From the NCBI RefSeq assembly GCF_003863965.1, contig NZ_RRCN01000001.1, positions 5,728,278-5,792,277 on the forward strand: a stretch of DNA of 64,000 bases, written 5' to 3'. The stretch's first letter is position 1. Each line of letters begins with the position of its first letter. This document shows, piece after piece, positions 25,385-34,540 of this stretch. The position numbers and the translations under genes are program-made. This DNA is from Paenibacillus oralis. Its GTDB lineage: Bacteria > Bacillota > Bacilli > Paenibacillales > Paenibacillaceae. The notes under the pieces were generated by a model. That model saw only the letters and a program-made list of their open reading frames with translations, did no database searches and was not told the DNA's origin.

Positions 25385-27445
25385 TCACATCACCCGCTTA
25401 AACAGCTTTTCCAGATCGTACGTCGTAAACGAGACGATGATCGGTCTCCCGTGCGGGCAGGTGTACGGCTGTTTGCAAGCCCCTAAGCGGCGGATCAGCG
25501 TGTTCGCCTCCTCCGGTGTCAGCTTCTGGTTCGCTTTAATCGAAGCTTTGCAGGACACCATCGTGGATGAGGCCTCGCGCAGCTTGGCGAGGTCGATGGC
25601 GCGCTCGTGCAGCACCCATTCCGCCATCTCCTGGATGATCTCGGCTTCCTCCCCTTGCGGGAACCAGTAAGGATGGGAGACGACGCGGAACGTGCCCCCG
25701 CCAAAATGCTCCAGGATGACGCCAGCCTGTTCGAACCAGTGCAGCCGCTCCTTCAGCTTGGCGCTGTCCGAGGGCGTAAATTCCAGCGTAATCGGGATCA
25801 GCAGCTCTTGCGAGGCGTCCGCCGGATGGCCGAATTTTTCGTAATAATATTCGTAATTCACCCGCTCATGCGCGGCGTGCTGGTCGATCAAATACAAGCC
25901 CTCTTCGTTCTGGGCGATGAGGTATGTGCCGTGATGCTGTCCGATCAGGGACAGCTCCGGGAAGGCCGGAAGCTCCGGCGCCGCCGCAGGCGCGCCGTAC
26001 AGCGCTTCCGGCATCTCCTGCAGCCGCTCGGGCGGGAGCGGCTGCTGCGCCGCTAGGCCGCCGCCATACGCGGCCGCGGCGGCGCTGTCCCGGCCAAGCC
26101 CGCTTTGCGGGGGCTTGGCCGGGGTTTGCGGCGGCGCCTGGCGTTGCGCCAGCGCCGCTTCGGGCTGCGCGGCGCCGTACGCTTCGGCGCCGGCAAGGCC
26201 CCGCTCCCGCAGCGTCATGCCTGCGGCCGCTGCGGGAGCGCCCGGGCCCGCGGTCCGGGCGGCCGAGCCGCCGCCCGGAAGCGGGCCGCCGGCGGCGCCT
26301 TCGGCGAACGCGCCGCCATCCGGACCCGCCGCACCCTGCTGCCCGGCGGCGGCTTCTCCCGCGCCAGCACCCGGCGCGGGGAAGTGAAACTGCTCCTGGA
26401 TCACCGCTTTGCTGGATCCTCGGCCGATCTGTTGCCGCACGACCTGCGGGATCAGCACCAAACCGTTCAGTACGCTGCGGATGCTGCTTTCCACGAACCC
26501 GTTCAGCTCCGGCTCCTTGCTGAAGCGCACCTCCAGTTTTGCCGGATGCACGTTTACGTCCACCAGCGACGGATGCATGTCCAGCATCAGCACGACCAGC
26601 GGATAGCGGTTGATCGGCAGCAGCGTATGGTAGGCTCTCAAAATCGCCTGATGCAGCCCCTGATTGCGGATGTAGCGGCCGTTCACGATCGTGGACATCC
26701 CGCCGCGGTTCGACCGCGCTAAATCGGGGCGGCCGATGTAGCCCGTAATCCGGTAATCCAAGTCCTCGGCTTCGATCGGCACCATTCCTTTCGACGTGTT
26801 CACGCCGTAGATCGCGGCGATCACTTGCAGCAAGTCGCCGCCGCCCGGGCTCTGCAGCAGCGTGTTGCCGTTATGCCGCAGCGTAAAAGCGATGTTCGGG
26901 TGGGCCAACGCCTGCCGGTACAAACAATCCGAAATATGTCCAAGCTCCGTCTGGATCGTTTTCATATATTTCAGCCTTGCCGGAGTATTGTAAAATAATT
27001 CCCGGACTGTAATATCCGTGCCTTGGGGCGCGGCAGTCTCTCCATTTTCCTTCAGCGTTCCGCCTTCGATCACGATCTGCCGGCCGAGCCCGGTGTCATC
27101 GCTGGAGGAGACCAGCTTGACTTTGGCGACGGCGGCGATACTCGGCAGCGCCTCGCCGCGGAATCCGAGGCTGCGGATTTGAAACAGATCGCGGCCTGAC
27201 GTGATTTTGCTCGTCGCATGCCGGTAAAACGCCGTCTCGCAGTCCTCCGGCGCGATGCCGGCGCCGTTGTCCGTCACCCGGATAAGCTCGAGCCCGCCTT
27301 CTTCCACTGTGACTTCGATGTTCGTCGCCCCGGCGTCGACGGCGTTTTCGACCAATTCCTTGACGACCGAAGCCGGCCGCTCCACCACCTCGCCCGCCGC
27401 GATCTGGTTGGCGATATGCTCGTCCAGTACTACGATTTTTGCCAT
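25385..27445 (-). CDS. mutL: DNA mismatch repair protein MutL
   Basis: The 686-residue protein has the GHKL ATPase motifs (ELVENAVDAGA, VTDNGAGI, IRSLGFRGEAL) in residues 1-330. A low-complexity linker rich in Ala, Gly and Pro (about 350-480) precedes the C-terminal dimerisation/endonuclease domain. The metal motif DQHAAHE begins at D521, followed by SCKAS, ACKQPYTCPHGRP and the QxxK region. This means MutL itself nicks DNA, as in bacteria without MutH. The start has GGGAGGG 7 nt upstream, 41 nt after mutS. The linker is longer and more GC-rich than usual. Confidence 0.96.
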   Translation of the reverse strand: MAKIVVLDEHIANQIAAGEVVERPASVVKELVENAVDAGATNIEVTVEEGGLELIRVTDNGAGIAPEDCETAFYRHATSKITSGRDLFQIRSLGFRGEALPSIAAVAKVKLVSSSDDTGLGRQIVIEGGTLKENGETAAPQGTDITVRELFYNTPARLKYMKTIQTELGHISDCLYRQALAHPNIAFTLRHNGNTLLQSPGGGDLLQVIAAIYGVNTSKGMVPIEAEDLDYRITGYIGRPDLARSNRGGMSTIVNGRYIRNQGLHQAILRAYHTLLPINRYPLVVLMLDMHPSLVDVNVHPAKLEVRFSKEPELNGFVESSIRSVLNGLVLIPQVVRQQIGRGSSKAVIQEQFHFPAPGAGAGEAAAGQQGAAGPDGGAFAEGAAGGPLPGGGSAARTAGPGAPAAAAGMTLRERGLAGAEAYGAAQPEAALAQRQAPPQTPAKPPQSGLGRDSAAAAAYGGGLAAQQPLPPERLQEMPEALYGAPAAAPELPAFPELSLIGQHHGTYLIAQNEEGLYLIDQHAAHERVNYEYYYEKFGHPADASQELLIPITLEFTPSDSAKLKERLHWFEQAGVILEHFGGGTFRVVSHPYWFPQGEEAEIIQEMAEWVLHERAIDLAKLREASSTMVSCKASIKANQKLTPEEANTLIRRLGACKQPYTCPHGRPIIVSFTTYDLEKLFKRVM

Positions 27446-27486
27446 TCGTTTTCCCTCCCGTCTTGCCGTTTCCGTTCATTTCTCGG

Positions 27487-30219
27487 CTACATGTCTTTGG
27501 CTTTCATCTTTAGGTCATTCACAAGCTGCATCGCCTGCAGCGGTGTCATATTCATCAGATCGGCATTTTTAAGCATGTTAATGATCTGCCGGGACCCAGG
27601 GTCCTCGGCGGCCGGCTTTGCTTTCTTCGGCGGCGTTTCGTCCCCGAAGATGGACAGCTGTACGACTTCCTCCTTAACTACAGGCTCGTCCTTGGAGGAA
27701 TACCGCGCGGCCGCCGCCTCTTGCTCTGCCGGGGCGTACGCCCCGGCGGCTTCCCCTCTTGGTCCTTCTGCGGCCTGAGACGCCTCTTCCCCCGCATCCG
27801 CCTTCGCTCCCGTACCGCCGGACAGCGACGCCTTTTGCTCCAGATCCTGAAGCAGCCCATACGCGCGGCCGATGATTTCCTCCGGCAGCCCGGCCAAACG
27901 GGCGCAGTAGATGCCGTAACTTGTATCCGCCGCCCCTGCGATCAGCTTGCGCAGGAAATGGACTTTGTCTCCGCTCTCCTGCACGGCCATGCTGTAATTG
28001 CGCAAGGACACGAGGCTGTGCTCCAGATGGGCCAGCTCGTGAAAATGCGTGGACACCAGCGCTTTGCAGCCGATTTTGTTATGCACGTATTCGATCACCG
28101 CCTGGGCGATGGCCATCCCCTCGCTGGTGGACGTTCCCCGGCCCAATTCATCGATGATGATCAAGCTGCGCGGCGTCGCTTTTTCGGTCATGATCTGAAT
28201 GTCGGCCATTTCGACCATAAAGGTGCTCTGGCCGCCGATCAGATCGTCCGCCGCCCCGATCCGCGTGAAAATGCGGTCGACCAGCGGAATTTCCGCTTTG
28301 GCCGCGGGCACGAAGCTGCCGATTTGCGCCAAAATCGAAATCAGCGCCACCTGACGCATGTACGTGCTTTTCCCGGCCATGTTCGGCCCGGTGATTAAGA
28401 GGATGCTCGCTTCCTCTTTGCGCAAGGCGGTGCCGTTGGCGATAAACGCCGTATCCGTCATGACGGATTCCACCACCGGATGGCGGCCCTGCTCCACAAT
28501 CAGGTTATACCCGTCGGTCAGCGCCGGCTTCACAAAGCGGTTCTCCGCCGCGACCGCCGCCAGCGAGCGCAGCACGTCGATTTCGGCGATCCGTTCCGCC
28601 AGCTGCTGCAGCCGGGGGATTTCCGCGGCGATTTTCTCCCGCAGCTCGCTGAACAGCGCATACTCCAAATCGACCATTTTTTCCTCGGCCTCCAGGATCA
28701 GCGCTTCTTTCTCCTTCAGCTCGGGGGTCACAAACCGTTCGGCGTTGGCCAGCGTTTGCTTCCGTTCGTACCGGCCTTCCGGGAGCGCGGACAGGTTCGC
28801 CCGCGTAACCTCGATATAATAGCCGAACACTTTGTTGTAGCCGATCTTCAGCGACTTGATCCCGGTCGCCTGCCGTTCGGCAGCCTCAAGCTCGGCGATC
28901 CAGCGCTTGCCGTTCACGCCGGCTTCCCTGAGCTCGTCCAACCGCGAATGATAGCCGGCCTTAATGATCCCGCCTTCCCGCACCGATACCGGCGGATCGT
29001 CGGCGATCGCCGCGTCGATCATGCCGGCCAGATCCGCGCATTCGTCCATCGTTCCCGCGAGCCGCCGCAGCGTGGACGAATCCGCGCTCATGCACAGTTC
29101 CTTGATCGCCGGCACCTGGCGCAGCGAGGTTTTCAGCGCGACCATATCCCGCCCGTTGGCGCTGCCAAACGCCACTTTGCCGACGAGCCGCTCCAAGTCG
29201 TAAATGTTTAGCAGCGAACCGCGCAAATCCTCGCGCAAAATAAACCCGCCGTGCAGATGCTCAACCGCTTCGAGCCGCTCCTCGATGCGCGCGCGCTGCA
29301 GCAAAGGCTTGTCGATCCAGCGCCGCAGCAGACGCGAACCCATCGACGTTTCCGTCCGGTCCAGCAGCCATAGCAGAGAGCCTTTTTTGGAGCGTTCCCG
29401 CACCGTTTCCATCAGCTCGAGATTGCGGCGGGTAAACGGATCGAGAATCATAAATTGCTCGGGCTCATACGTGGAAATCTTCGTCAATTGCCCCAGCGAG
29501 CGCTTTTGCGTTTCGCTTAAGTACCCGACCAGCAGGGCGATGTTTTCCCGGCGTTCGGGCTCCAGGCGGATCCATTCCGCTTCGCCGAACTGCGTCCGGC
29601 CGGCATCCTCCTTGGCCCTGGTCCACGGGGTATACACGACCGGCTTGCCGAGCGGGGCCGCTTGCTCCTTAATCCATTCGAGCAGCGCGGCGTCTCCGAT
29701 GATTTCCGCCGGATCGTACAGTCCCAATTCGTCGCGCAGCCATTCCTTGCTCGCTGGCGACGAGGTGGCGTACAGGGCGCCCGTCGACAGGTCGCAGGCG
29801 GACAAGGCCATCTGCCCCTGACGTTCGGTTACGCAAACTATGTAATTGTTGACTTTATCGCTAACCGTTTTTCCTTCCATGATCGTGCCCGGGGTGATCA
29901 CCCGCACGATCTCGCGTTTGACGACCCCCTTGGCCTGGGCGGGATCTTCGGTCTGCTCGCAAATCGCTACCTTATATCCTTTTTCGATCAGCCGCTGGAT
30001 ATAGCTTTCCGCCGAATGGTAAGGAACGCCGCACATCGGTATTTTCTCGTCGGCTCCCCCATCCCGGCCGGTCAACGTAATTTCCAGCTCCTTGGCCGCC
30101 AAAATCGCATCGTCAAAAAACATTTCGTAAAAGTCGCCCAGCCGGAAAAACAGAAACGCGTCCTGCGCCTCCGCCTTGACCCGCAAATATTGTTCGATCA
30201 TCGGCGTGTATGTAGCCAT
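27487..30219 (-). CDS. mutS: DNA mismatch recognition ATPase MutS
   Basis: The 910-residue protein starts MATYTPMIEQYLRVKAEAQD and has the mismatch-reading phenylalanine segment FFRLGDFYEMFFDDA. Connector, lever and clamp domains follow. The ABC-type ATPase has Walker A GPNMAGKST (611-619), the IIDELGRGTST signature and STHFHELA. After about residue 800 comes a variable Ala/Glu-rich linker, then a short C-terminal helix bundle (IINMLKNADLMNMTPLQAMQLV) for tetramer or beta-clamp contact. It initiates mismatch repair with MutL, the next gene. Confidence 0.97.
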   Translation of the reverse strand: MATYTPMIEQYLRVKAEAQDAFLFFRLGDFYEMFFDDAILAAKELEITLTGRDGGADEKIPMCGVPYHSAESYIQRLIEKGYKVAICEQTEDPAQAKGVVKREIVRVITPGTIMEGKTVSDKVNNYIVCVTERQGQMALSACDLSTGALYATSSPASKEWLRDELGLYDPAEIIGDAALLEWIKEQAAPLGKPVVYTPWTRAKEDAGRTQFGEAEWIRLEPERRENIALLVGYLSETQKRSLGQLTKISTYEPEQFMILDPFTRRNLELMETVRERSKKGSLLWLLDRTETSMGSRLLRRWIDKPLLQRARIEERLEAVEHLHGGFILREDLRGSLLNIYDLERLVGKVAFGSANGRDMVALKTSLRQVPAIKELCMSADSSTLRRLAGTMDECADLAGMIDAAIADDPPVSVREGGIIKAGYHSRLDELREAGVNGKRWIAELEAAERQATGIKSLKIGYNKVFGYYIEVTRANLSALPEGRYERKQTLANAERFVTPELKEKEALILEAEEKMVDLEYALFSELREKIAAEIPRLQQLAERIAEIDVLRSLAAVAAENRFVKPALTDGYNLIVEQGRHPVVESVMTDTAFIANGTALRKEEASILLITGPNMAGKSTYMRQVALISILAQIGSFVPAAKAEIPLVDRIFTRIGAADDLIGGQSTFMVEMADIQIMTEKATPRSLIIIDELGRGTSTSEGMAIAQAVIEYVHNKIGCKALVSTHFHELAHLEHSLVSLRNYSMAVQESGDKVHFLRKLIAGAADTSYGIYCARLAGLPEEIIGRAYGLLQDLEQKASLSGGTGAKADAGEEASQAAEGPRGEAAGAYAPAEQEAAAARYSSKDEPVVKEEVVQLSIFGDETPPKKAKPAAEDPGSRQIINMLKNADLMNMTPLQAMQLVNDLKMKAKDM

Positions 30220-30294
30220 GATTCCCCTCCAGATTTGCCTCTATTTTCATGTCATGCGTAGAATTCTATTATACCAGAGAAAGGCGGGGAGGGG

Positions 30295-31791
30295 TTACGA
30301 ACGAATTTGCAAATTCCATAAAGGCCGGATGTCGGCGCTTTCGTCCCAGGTTCGACCGGACAGAACCGCTTCCAGCAGGGGAGCGATATAACTTTCGTAG
30401 CGGGGGTAAGCGGCGGCGGCTTGGATATCTTGAATCAGCGAGGGCAAAACGGACCGCAGCTCCTGCTGCCGGCCGGCGTAAAACGCGGTGAAAATATCCG
30501 TCTTCTCCAACGGCCTGCGATTGAGCTGTCCGGCGTTTTCGGCGATGAGGCGGGCCAAAGCGACGGCCCCTTTGGCCACCAGCGGGGAAATCAAAAAGCT
30601 GGGCAGCGTCCGGTACTCGAAACCGCCGTAATCCTTGCGGCGGACATCGCCGAGAAACCCGTAGCGCGGACGGCGGCGATGGCTGCGGCCATCCTCCAGC
30701 ACCGCAAGCGGGAGCGCCAAATAGTTGTCAAAGGCCCGCAGCAGCTCGCTCGTCAGCGGAACGCCGCTGAAGTGGAGATGTCCGCCGAGCGGAAACCCTC
30801 GCTGCGGCATGGCTCCGGCCTGCCAGACAAGCTCCCGGTCATCGATCGCTTCGCCCGCCGCGCGAAAGGCGCGCATCAGGTGAACGATGGTCTCGCGCGG
30901 ATCATGCCCCGGCTTCGGCCGCAGCTCGGCGAGCGGAAACATGCGGCGCCCGCGGTAACGCAGCACGTCGCAGCCGGCGGCGCCATAGAGGCTGAGGTAG
31001 CGCGAAGCCGGGATCACTTTGCCGGTGGCGCGATTCACCAGCAAAAATTCGGGGTCCATCCCGATCAGCGGGTCCTGCGGGGCTTCGCAGGCTTGCTCCA
31101 GCTCTTCCATCGTTTCGCGGATCGCCTGGGCGTACAAGCCGGCCTGCCGCGGGTCGGGCACCTCCGGCGCGAGGGAGATGGCTTCCACCGTAAACCGGCC
31201 TTCTTCTCCGGCCGATATCACGACTTCTCCCAAATCCAGCCCCAGCGCGTACAAAGCCCGGACCGCCGTGGACTCCAGCCGTTTCCAGAGCGGAGAGCCG
31301 GGATCCAACCGGTTCGCGGGGAACTGCAGCGCATGTCCGGTCCGGCCCAGCAGCCGGGCCTCCAGGGCGCGCAGATGAAAGACGTTCACCGCGTACCGCC
31401 GTTTAAACCGGCGGGGCGGCAGCTCCATGCCGGAAGCCGAATATACCGGCTGCAGCGCTTCCGAGACGCTGATTCCGGCTGCCGCCAAGCGGCGGCGCGC
31501 ATCTTCCGGCGTACGGCCCGGCGATCCAGCGAAGGAACGATTGATGACGATCTCCTGCACGACACCGCCCCAGTACGCCTCCTCCGGTCCGTAATGAATC
31601 CAAGCGCTGCGGCGTTCTACGCGGGTTTTCCGTTTGCCGCGAAGCCCTTCCGTACGCTCCGTCCCCAGCGGGCGAATCACTTGATAACGAGCGCTGGTTC
31701 GCTCCAAAGCATGCTTCAGACGCGTTTTGGCTTCTTCGGAAGCGACGCGGATTTTAAGCACGATATTCTTTTCCTTGTTCACGGCCCGCAT
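30295..31791 (-). CDS. Putative amidoligase (phage phiEco32-like COOH-NH2 ligase type 2)
   Basis: The 498-residue protein is basic in its first third. The C-terminal part resembles the phiEco32-like COOH-NH2 ligase type 2 family (glutamine-synthetase-like fold): LIGMDPEFLLVNRATGKVIPA, FPLAELRPKPGHDP, then GFPLGGHLHFSG and GFEYRTLPSF. The Glu and His residues in these motifs would bind metal-ATP. Such enzymes are predicted to join a carboxylate to an amine on peptides or wall components; the substrate here is unknown. The start at 31791 has AAGGAGA 6 nt upstream. It lies between cotE and mutS, downstream of a strong terminator. Confidence 0.72.
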   Translation of the reverse strand: MRAVNKEKNIVLKIRVASEEAKTRLKHALERTSARYQVIRPLGTERTEGLRGKRKTRVERRSAWIHYGPEEAYWGGVVQEIVINRSFAGSPGRTPEDARRRLAAAGISVSEALQPVYSASGMELPPRRFKRRYAVNVFHLRALEARLLGRTGHALQFPANRLDPGSPLWKRLESTAVRALYALGLDLGEVVISAGEEGRFTVEAISLAPEVPDPRQAGLYAQAIRETMEELEQACEAPQDPLIGMDPEFLLVNRATGKVIPASRYLSLYGAAGCDVLRYRGRRMFPLAELRPKPGHDPRETIVHLMRAFRAAGEAIDDRELVWQAGAMPQRGFPLGGHLHFSGVPLTSELLRAFDNYLALPLAVLEDGRSHRRRPRYGFLGDVRRKDYGGFEYRTLPSFLISPLVAKGAVALARLIAENAGQLNRRPLEKTDIFTAFYAGRQQELRSVLPSLIQDIQAAAAYPRYESYIAPLLEAVLSGRTWDESADIRPLWNLQIRS

Positions 31792-31830
31792 CTCCCGTCT
31801 CCTTCGGCTTATCGAAAAAATTTCCACAAA

Positions 31831-31850
31831 AAGAGGGCGGCCGCCCTCTT
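31831..31850 (-). terminator. Terminator of cotE
   Basis: A 20-nt perfect palindrome (AAGAGGGCGG / CCGCCCTCTT) is followed by TTTTTGTGG on the minus strand. It lies about 77 nt after the cotE stop and just before the amidoligase start. Confidence 0.82.
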
Positions 31851-31926
31851 CGACGACGCCCCTGCTGCATATGCTACATTGTAGCCCGAACACCTGGTGC
31901 TCAACATCCGATGGGATAAGGCAAAA

Positions 31927-32469
31927 TTACAGTTCGTCGTCGAGGAGATCGGGATCCAAATCTTCGTAGTCCTCCAGCTCGGAGCCGAAATCATAATCCT
32001 TGTCATCAACACCGCCCGGCACGACAAGGACGTTCAGCTTCGTTTCGGCGATCAGCTCCACCGCGAATTCGCGCTCCACCCGGATCAGGACGCGGCCGTC
32101 TCCCGTCACGTTGGCCTCCACGGTGCTTGGTTCCTGCGTGGCTTCCGCGGAAACCTCGACCGTCGAGGCGCGGTGTCTTGCATCCAGGTAGTTCAGCGGC
32201 ACATTCTCGACGTAAGATACGGTTTCCTTGGCGACCTCGGTTTGTGAATTTCTATCGTAGGAATACCAGATGTTGATATCGTAAGTACCAATAACTTCAA
32301 TTCCGTCTCCCGCCGCGACCGCCTCGTACTGGTGATTGATGATCCAGGCCCCCAGAATGCTGGACGGTTTGTGCGGTGGAGTCACGGTATGTGTTACGGT
32401 AGAGAACTTACGACCTTTGCCGCAGATCGCTTTCGTAATGACCTCTCTACTTTGATATTTCAATGACAT
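31927..32469 (-). CDS. cotE: Outer spore coat morphogenetic protein CotE
   Basis: The 180-residue protein matches CotE: REVITKAICGKGRKFS, KPSSILGAWIINHQYEA, YDINIWYSYDRNSQTEVAKE and a very acidic C-terminal tail (DYEDLDPDLLDDEL). CotE assembles the outer coat around the developing spore. The start at 32469 has GGAGGAGGT 6 nt upstream. On the minus strand a CATACACT sequence about 44 nt before the start resembles a SigE -10, but I see no well-spaced -35. cotE next to mutS is the Bacillus order. Confidence 0.93.
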   Translation of the reverse strand: MSLKYQSREVITKAICGKGRKFSTVTHTVTPPHKPSSILGAWIINHQYEAVAAGDGIEVIGTYDINIWYSYDRNSQTEVAKETVSYVENVPLNYLDARHRASTVEVSAEATQEPSTVEANVTGDGRVLIRVEREFAVELIAETKLNVLVVPGGVDDKDYDFGSELEDYEDLDPDLLDDEL

Positions 32470-32623
32470 GTTAGTACCTCCTCCATACATCATTCACTTA
32501 AGTGTATGCAGGACATAGGCGAATGTTGAATATGCAGAGATAAATAAAAAATATTATTGCTGCTTTTATTAGCGCAGTATATGTAAATGCCGCTAGTTTT
32601 AAGGAAGAAAGAAGCAGGGGAAA

Positions 32624-33604
32624 TTAGCGGCCCAACAACGTTTTCTTGCGTCCGGCCGCTTTCAAGGGGGCCGGCGCCTTGCTTTTTTTCGAAACTTCGA
32701 GATATAAAGATAGCTCGCGGCACAGCTGCAATATCGCCGAACGGATTTCAAATTCCTCGCGGGTCGACGGCAGCTCCATCGTTTTGAACTGCTGCTCCAG
32801 CTCGGCCAGCATCTGTTCGGTAATACCGGTATATTCCTCTTGACCTACGTCAATGCTCAGACGGTCGAACAGCAGGGCGGCAAATTCTCCTTGCGGCATC
32901 CGCTGGTACACTTGCGATATCAATTCCATCATGCCTTCGATCCGGTCCAGTTGCTGTTTGCGCATATAGAAATAGACCGTCCAGGCCTCGTTCGGATAAA
33001 TCATCTGATTCTCCAGGGCGCGCTTCGCGGCGGACAAGCCTTCATCCACGAGCTTCGCCGCTTCCGTCAGCTCTTTGCCGTCCCATAGATGATACGGGTC
33101 GCGCAGCGAGGCGGCGATCTGCTGAAAAATGACGGAAAAACGTCCGTCCACCTGCCGCCGGATATCCAGAAGCTTCTCCTCCGTTTTCGGCATGTACAGG
33201 AAATTGACCAGCAGCGCCGAGCCAAGGCCGATGATCAACAGTTCCACCTGGGTCAGCATGACCTGCCAGGAAATCTCCTCCCCGCCAAACACCCGGAACA
33301 CGACGACCGAGCTGGTCACGATGCCTTCTTTAAAGCGGGCTTTCGTAATCAGCGGGAAAGCGATCAAAATGTAAATCGCCAGCACCCAAATATGGAATCC
33401 CAGCACGTGAAACAGAATAAAGGCCAAGATCAGCCCCAGAATCGAGGCGAAAAAGCGCGCCGAGATCGTCACCAGGCTGCGTTTGCGGGTCACGTCCACC
33501 CCGAGAATGGCCAGCAGGCCTGCGGATAGCGCTCCGTCCACCCCGGTAAATTCCGCGATCAAAATCGCGAGCAGCGTTGCAATTGCCGTTTTTACAATGC
33601 GCAT
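32624..33604 (-). CDS. Aromatic acid exporter family membrane protein (DUF939, YqjA-like)
   Basis: The 326-residue protein has an N-terminal half with four to five hydrophobic helices (VKTAIATLLAILIAEFTG, SILGLILAFILFHVLGF, VELLIIGLGSALLVNFLYM). The C-terminal half is soluble and helical (about 150-326). This is the DUF939/ArAE-like layout of B. subtilis YqjA. The family name suggests export of aromatic acids; that role is not shown here. I start at the ATG at 33604, after AAGGGTGGT; a GTG at 33613 is the alternative. The gene appears to stand alone. Confidence 0.82.
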   Translation of the reverse strand: MRIVKTAIATLLAILIAEFTGVDGALSAGLLAILGVDVTRKRSLVTISARFFASILGLILAFILFHVLGFHIWVLAIYILIAFPLITKARFKEGIVTSSVVVFRVFGGEEISWQVMLTQVELLIIGLGSALLVNFLYMPKTEEKLLDIRRQVDGRFSVIFQQIAASLRDPYHLWDGKELTEAAKLVDEGLSAAKRALENQMIYPNEAWTVYFYMRKQQLDRIEGMMELISQVYQRMPQGEFAALLFDRLSIDVGQEEYTGITEQMLAELEQQFKTMELPSTREEFEIRSAILQLCRELSLYLEVSKKSKAPAPLKAAGRKKTLLGR

Positions 33605-33703
33605 GAAGACCACCCTTATGTATGGATTTGCCGCTTATTGTCGATTGTATGAAAATATCCTACTTGATTTCACGCCGGCTTACAATCCCGCAAAAACGAA
33701 AAA

Positions 33704-33719
33704 GGAGCGTTACCGCTCC
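33704..33719 (-). terminator. Terminator overlapping the permease stop codon
   Basis: GGAGCG-GTAA-CGCTCC forms a 6-bp GC-rich stem followed on the minus strand by TTTTTCGTTTTT. The TAA stop of the permease (33710-33712) is in the loop, so the stem starts before translation ends. Confidence 0.8.
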
Positions 33720-34540
33720 CGAACCAGCTTCCTTTCGATATACACGACCAGTTGATACATCGCCGTGGCGACGACTGCAATAATGACCAGGCTGGAGATG
33801 ACCAAGGTAAAGTTAAACACCTGAAACCCGTAAACGATCAAATAACCGAGCCCGATTTTGGCGACGAGGAATTCGCCGACGATGACGCCGACCCAGGCCA
33901 TGCCGACATTCACCTTCAACGTCGAGACGATGGTCGGAAACGACGCCGGCAAAATCGCCTTCATAAACACGTCGCGCCGCTGGCCTCCAAACGTGCGGAT
34001 CACCTTGACGAGGTTGGCGTCAACTTCGTTAAAGCTGTTGTACACGACCAGCGTCGTCACGATCACGGTGATCGACAGCGTCGTCACGACGATCGCGGTG
34101 AAGCCCGCCCCAAACATCACGATAAAGATCGGCCCTAACGCTACCTTCGGCATGCTGTTGAACACGACCATGTACGGATCAAGCACCTTGGACAGAAAAG
34201 GCGACCACCAGATCAGCACGGCGAGCAGCGTCCCGAGCAGCGTGCCCAGCAAAAATCCGACCGCCGTCTCGCCGACCGTCATCGCCAGGTGCGGCCACAG
34301 CTCACCGCTCGCCGCATCCTTGAATATTTGCTGCGCCACCTTGGACGGATAGCTGAAAATAAGCACATCAATCCACTTCATCCGGCCGGCAAGCTCCCAC
34401 CATCCGATAAACAGCAGCAAAAGGAAGATTTGGACCGCCAGCACCATATGGTTTCTTTTGCGCTTTTGCTTGCGGTGCTGGTTCCACTTCTCCCTAAGCA
34501 AACGTTCCTGATCCGGCAAACGCGTTGCATCCGCCTGCAT
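33710..34540 (-). CDS. ABC transporter permease (SsuC/YtlD family)
   Basis: The 276-residue inner-membrane protein has six predicted helices and the EAA loop (NLVKVIRTFGGQRRDVFMKAILPASFPTI, shown here only in outline) of binding-protein-dependent importers. The family moves nitrate, sulfonates, taurine or thiamine precursors. The start at 34540 lies inside the end of the ATPase gene (47-nt overlap) and has AAGGAGGGAAGG upstream, so translation is coupled. It is the last gene of the transporter operon. Confidence 0.9.
   Translation of the reverse strand: MQADATRLPDQERLLREKWNQHRKQKRKRNHMVLAVQIFLLLLFIGWWELAGRMKWIDVLIFSYPSKVAQQIFKDAASGELWPHLAMTVGETAVGFLLGTLLGTLLAVLIWWSPFLSKVLDPYMVVFNSMPKVALGPIFIVMFGAGFTAIVVTTLSITVIVTTLVVYNSFNEVDANLVKVIRTFGGQRRDVFMKAILPASFPTIVSTLKVNVGMAWVGVIVGEFLVAKIGLGYLIVYGFQVFNFTLVISSLVIIAVVATAMYQLVVYIERKLVRER

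Noticed and set aside
32530..32620. SigE/SigK promoter for cotE
   Set aside because: A GCATATT and a CATACACT are present on the minus strand, but their spacing (20 nt) is too long for a standard SigE promoter.
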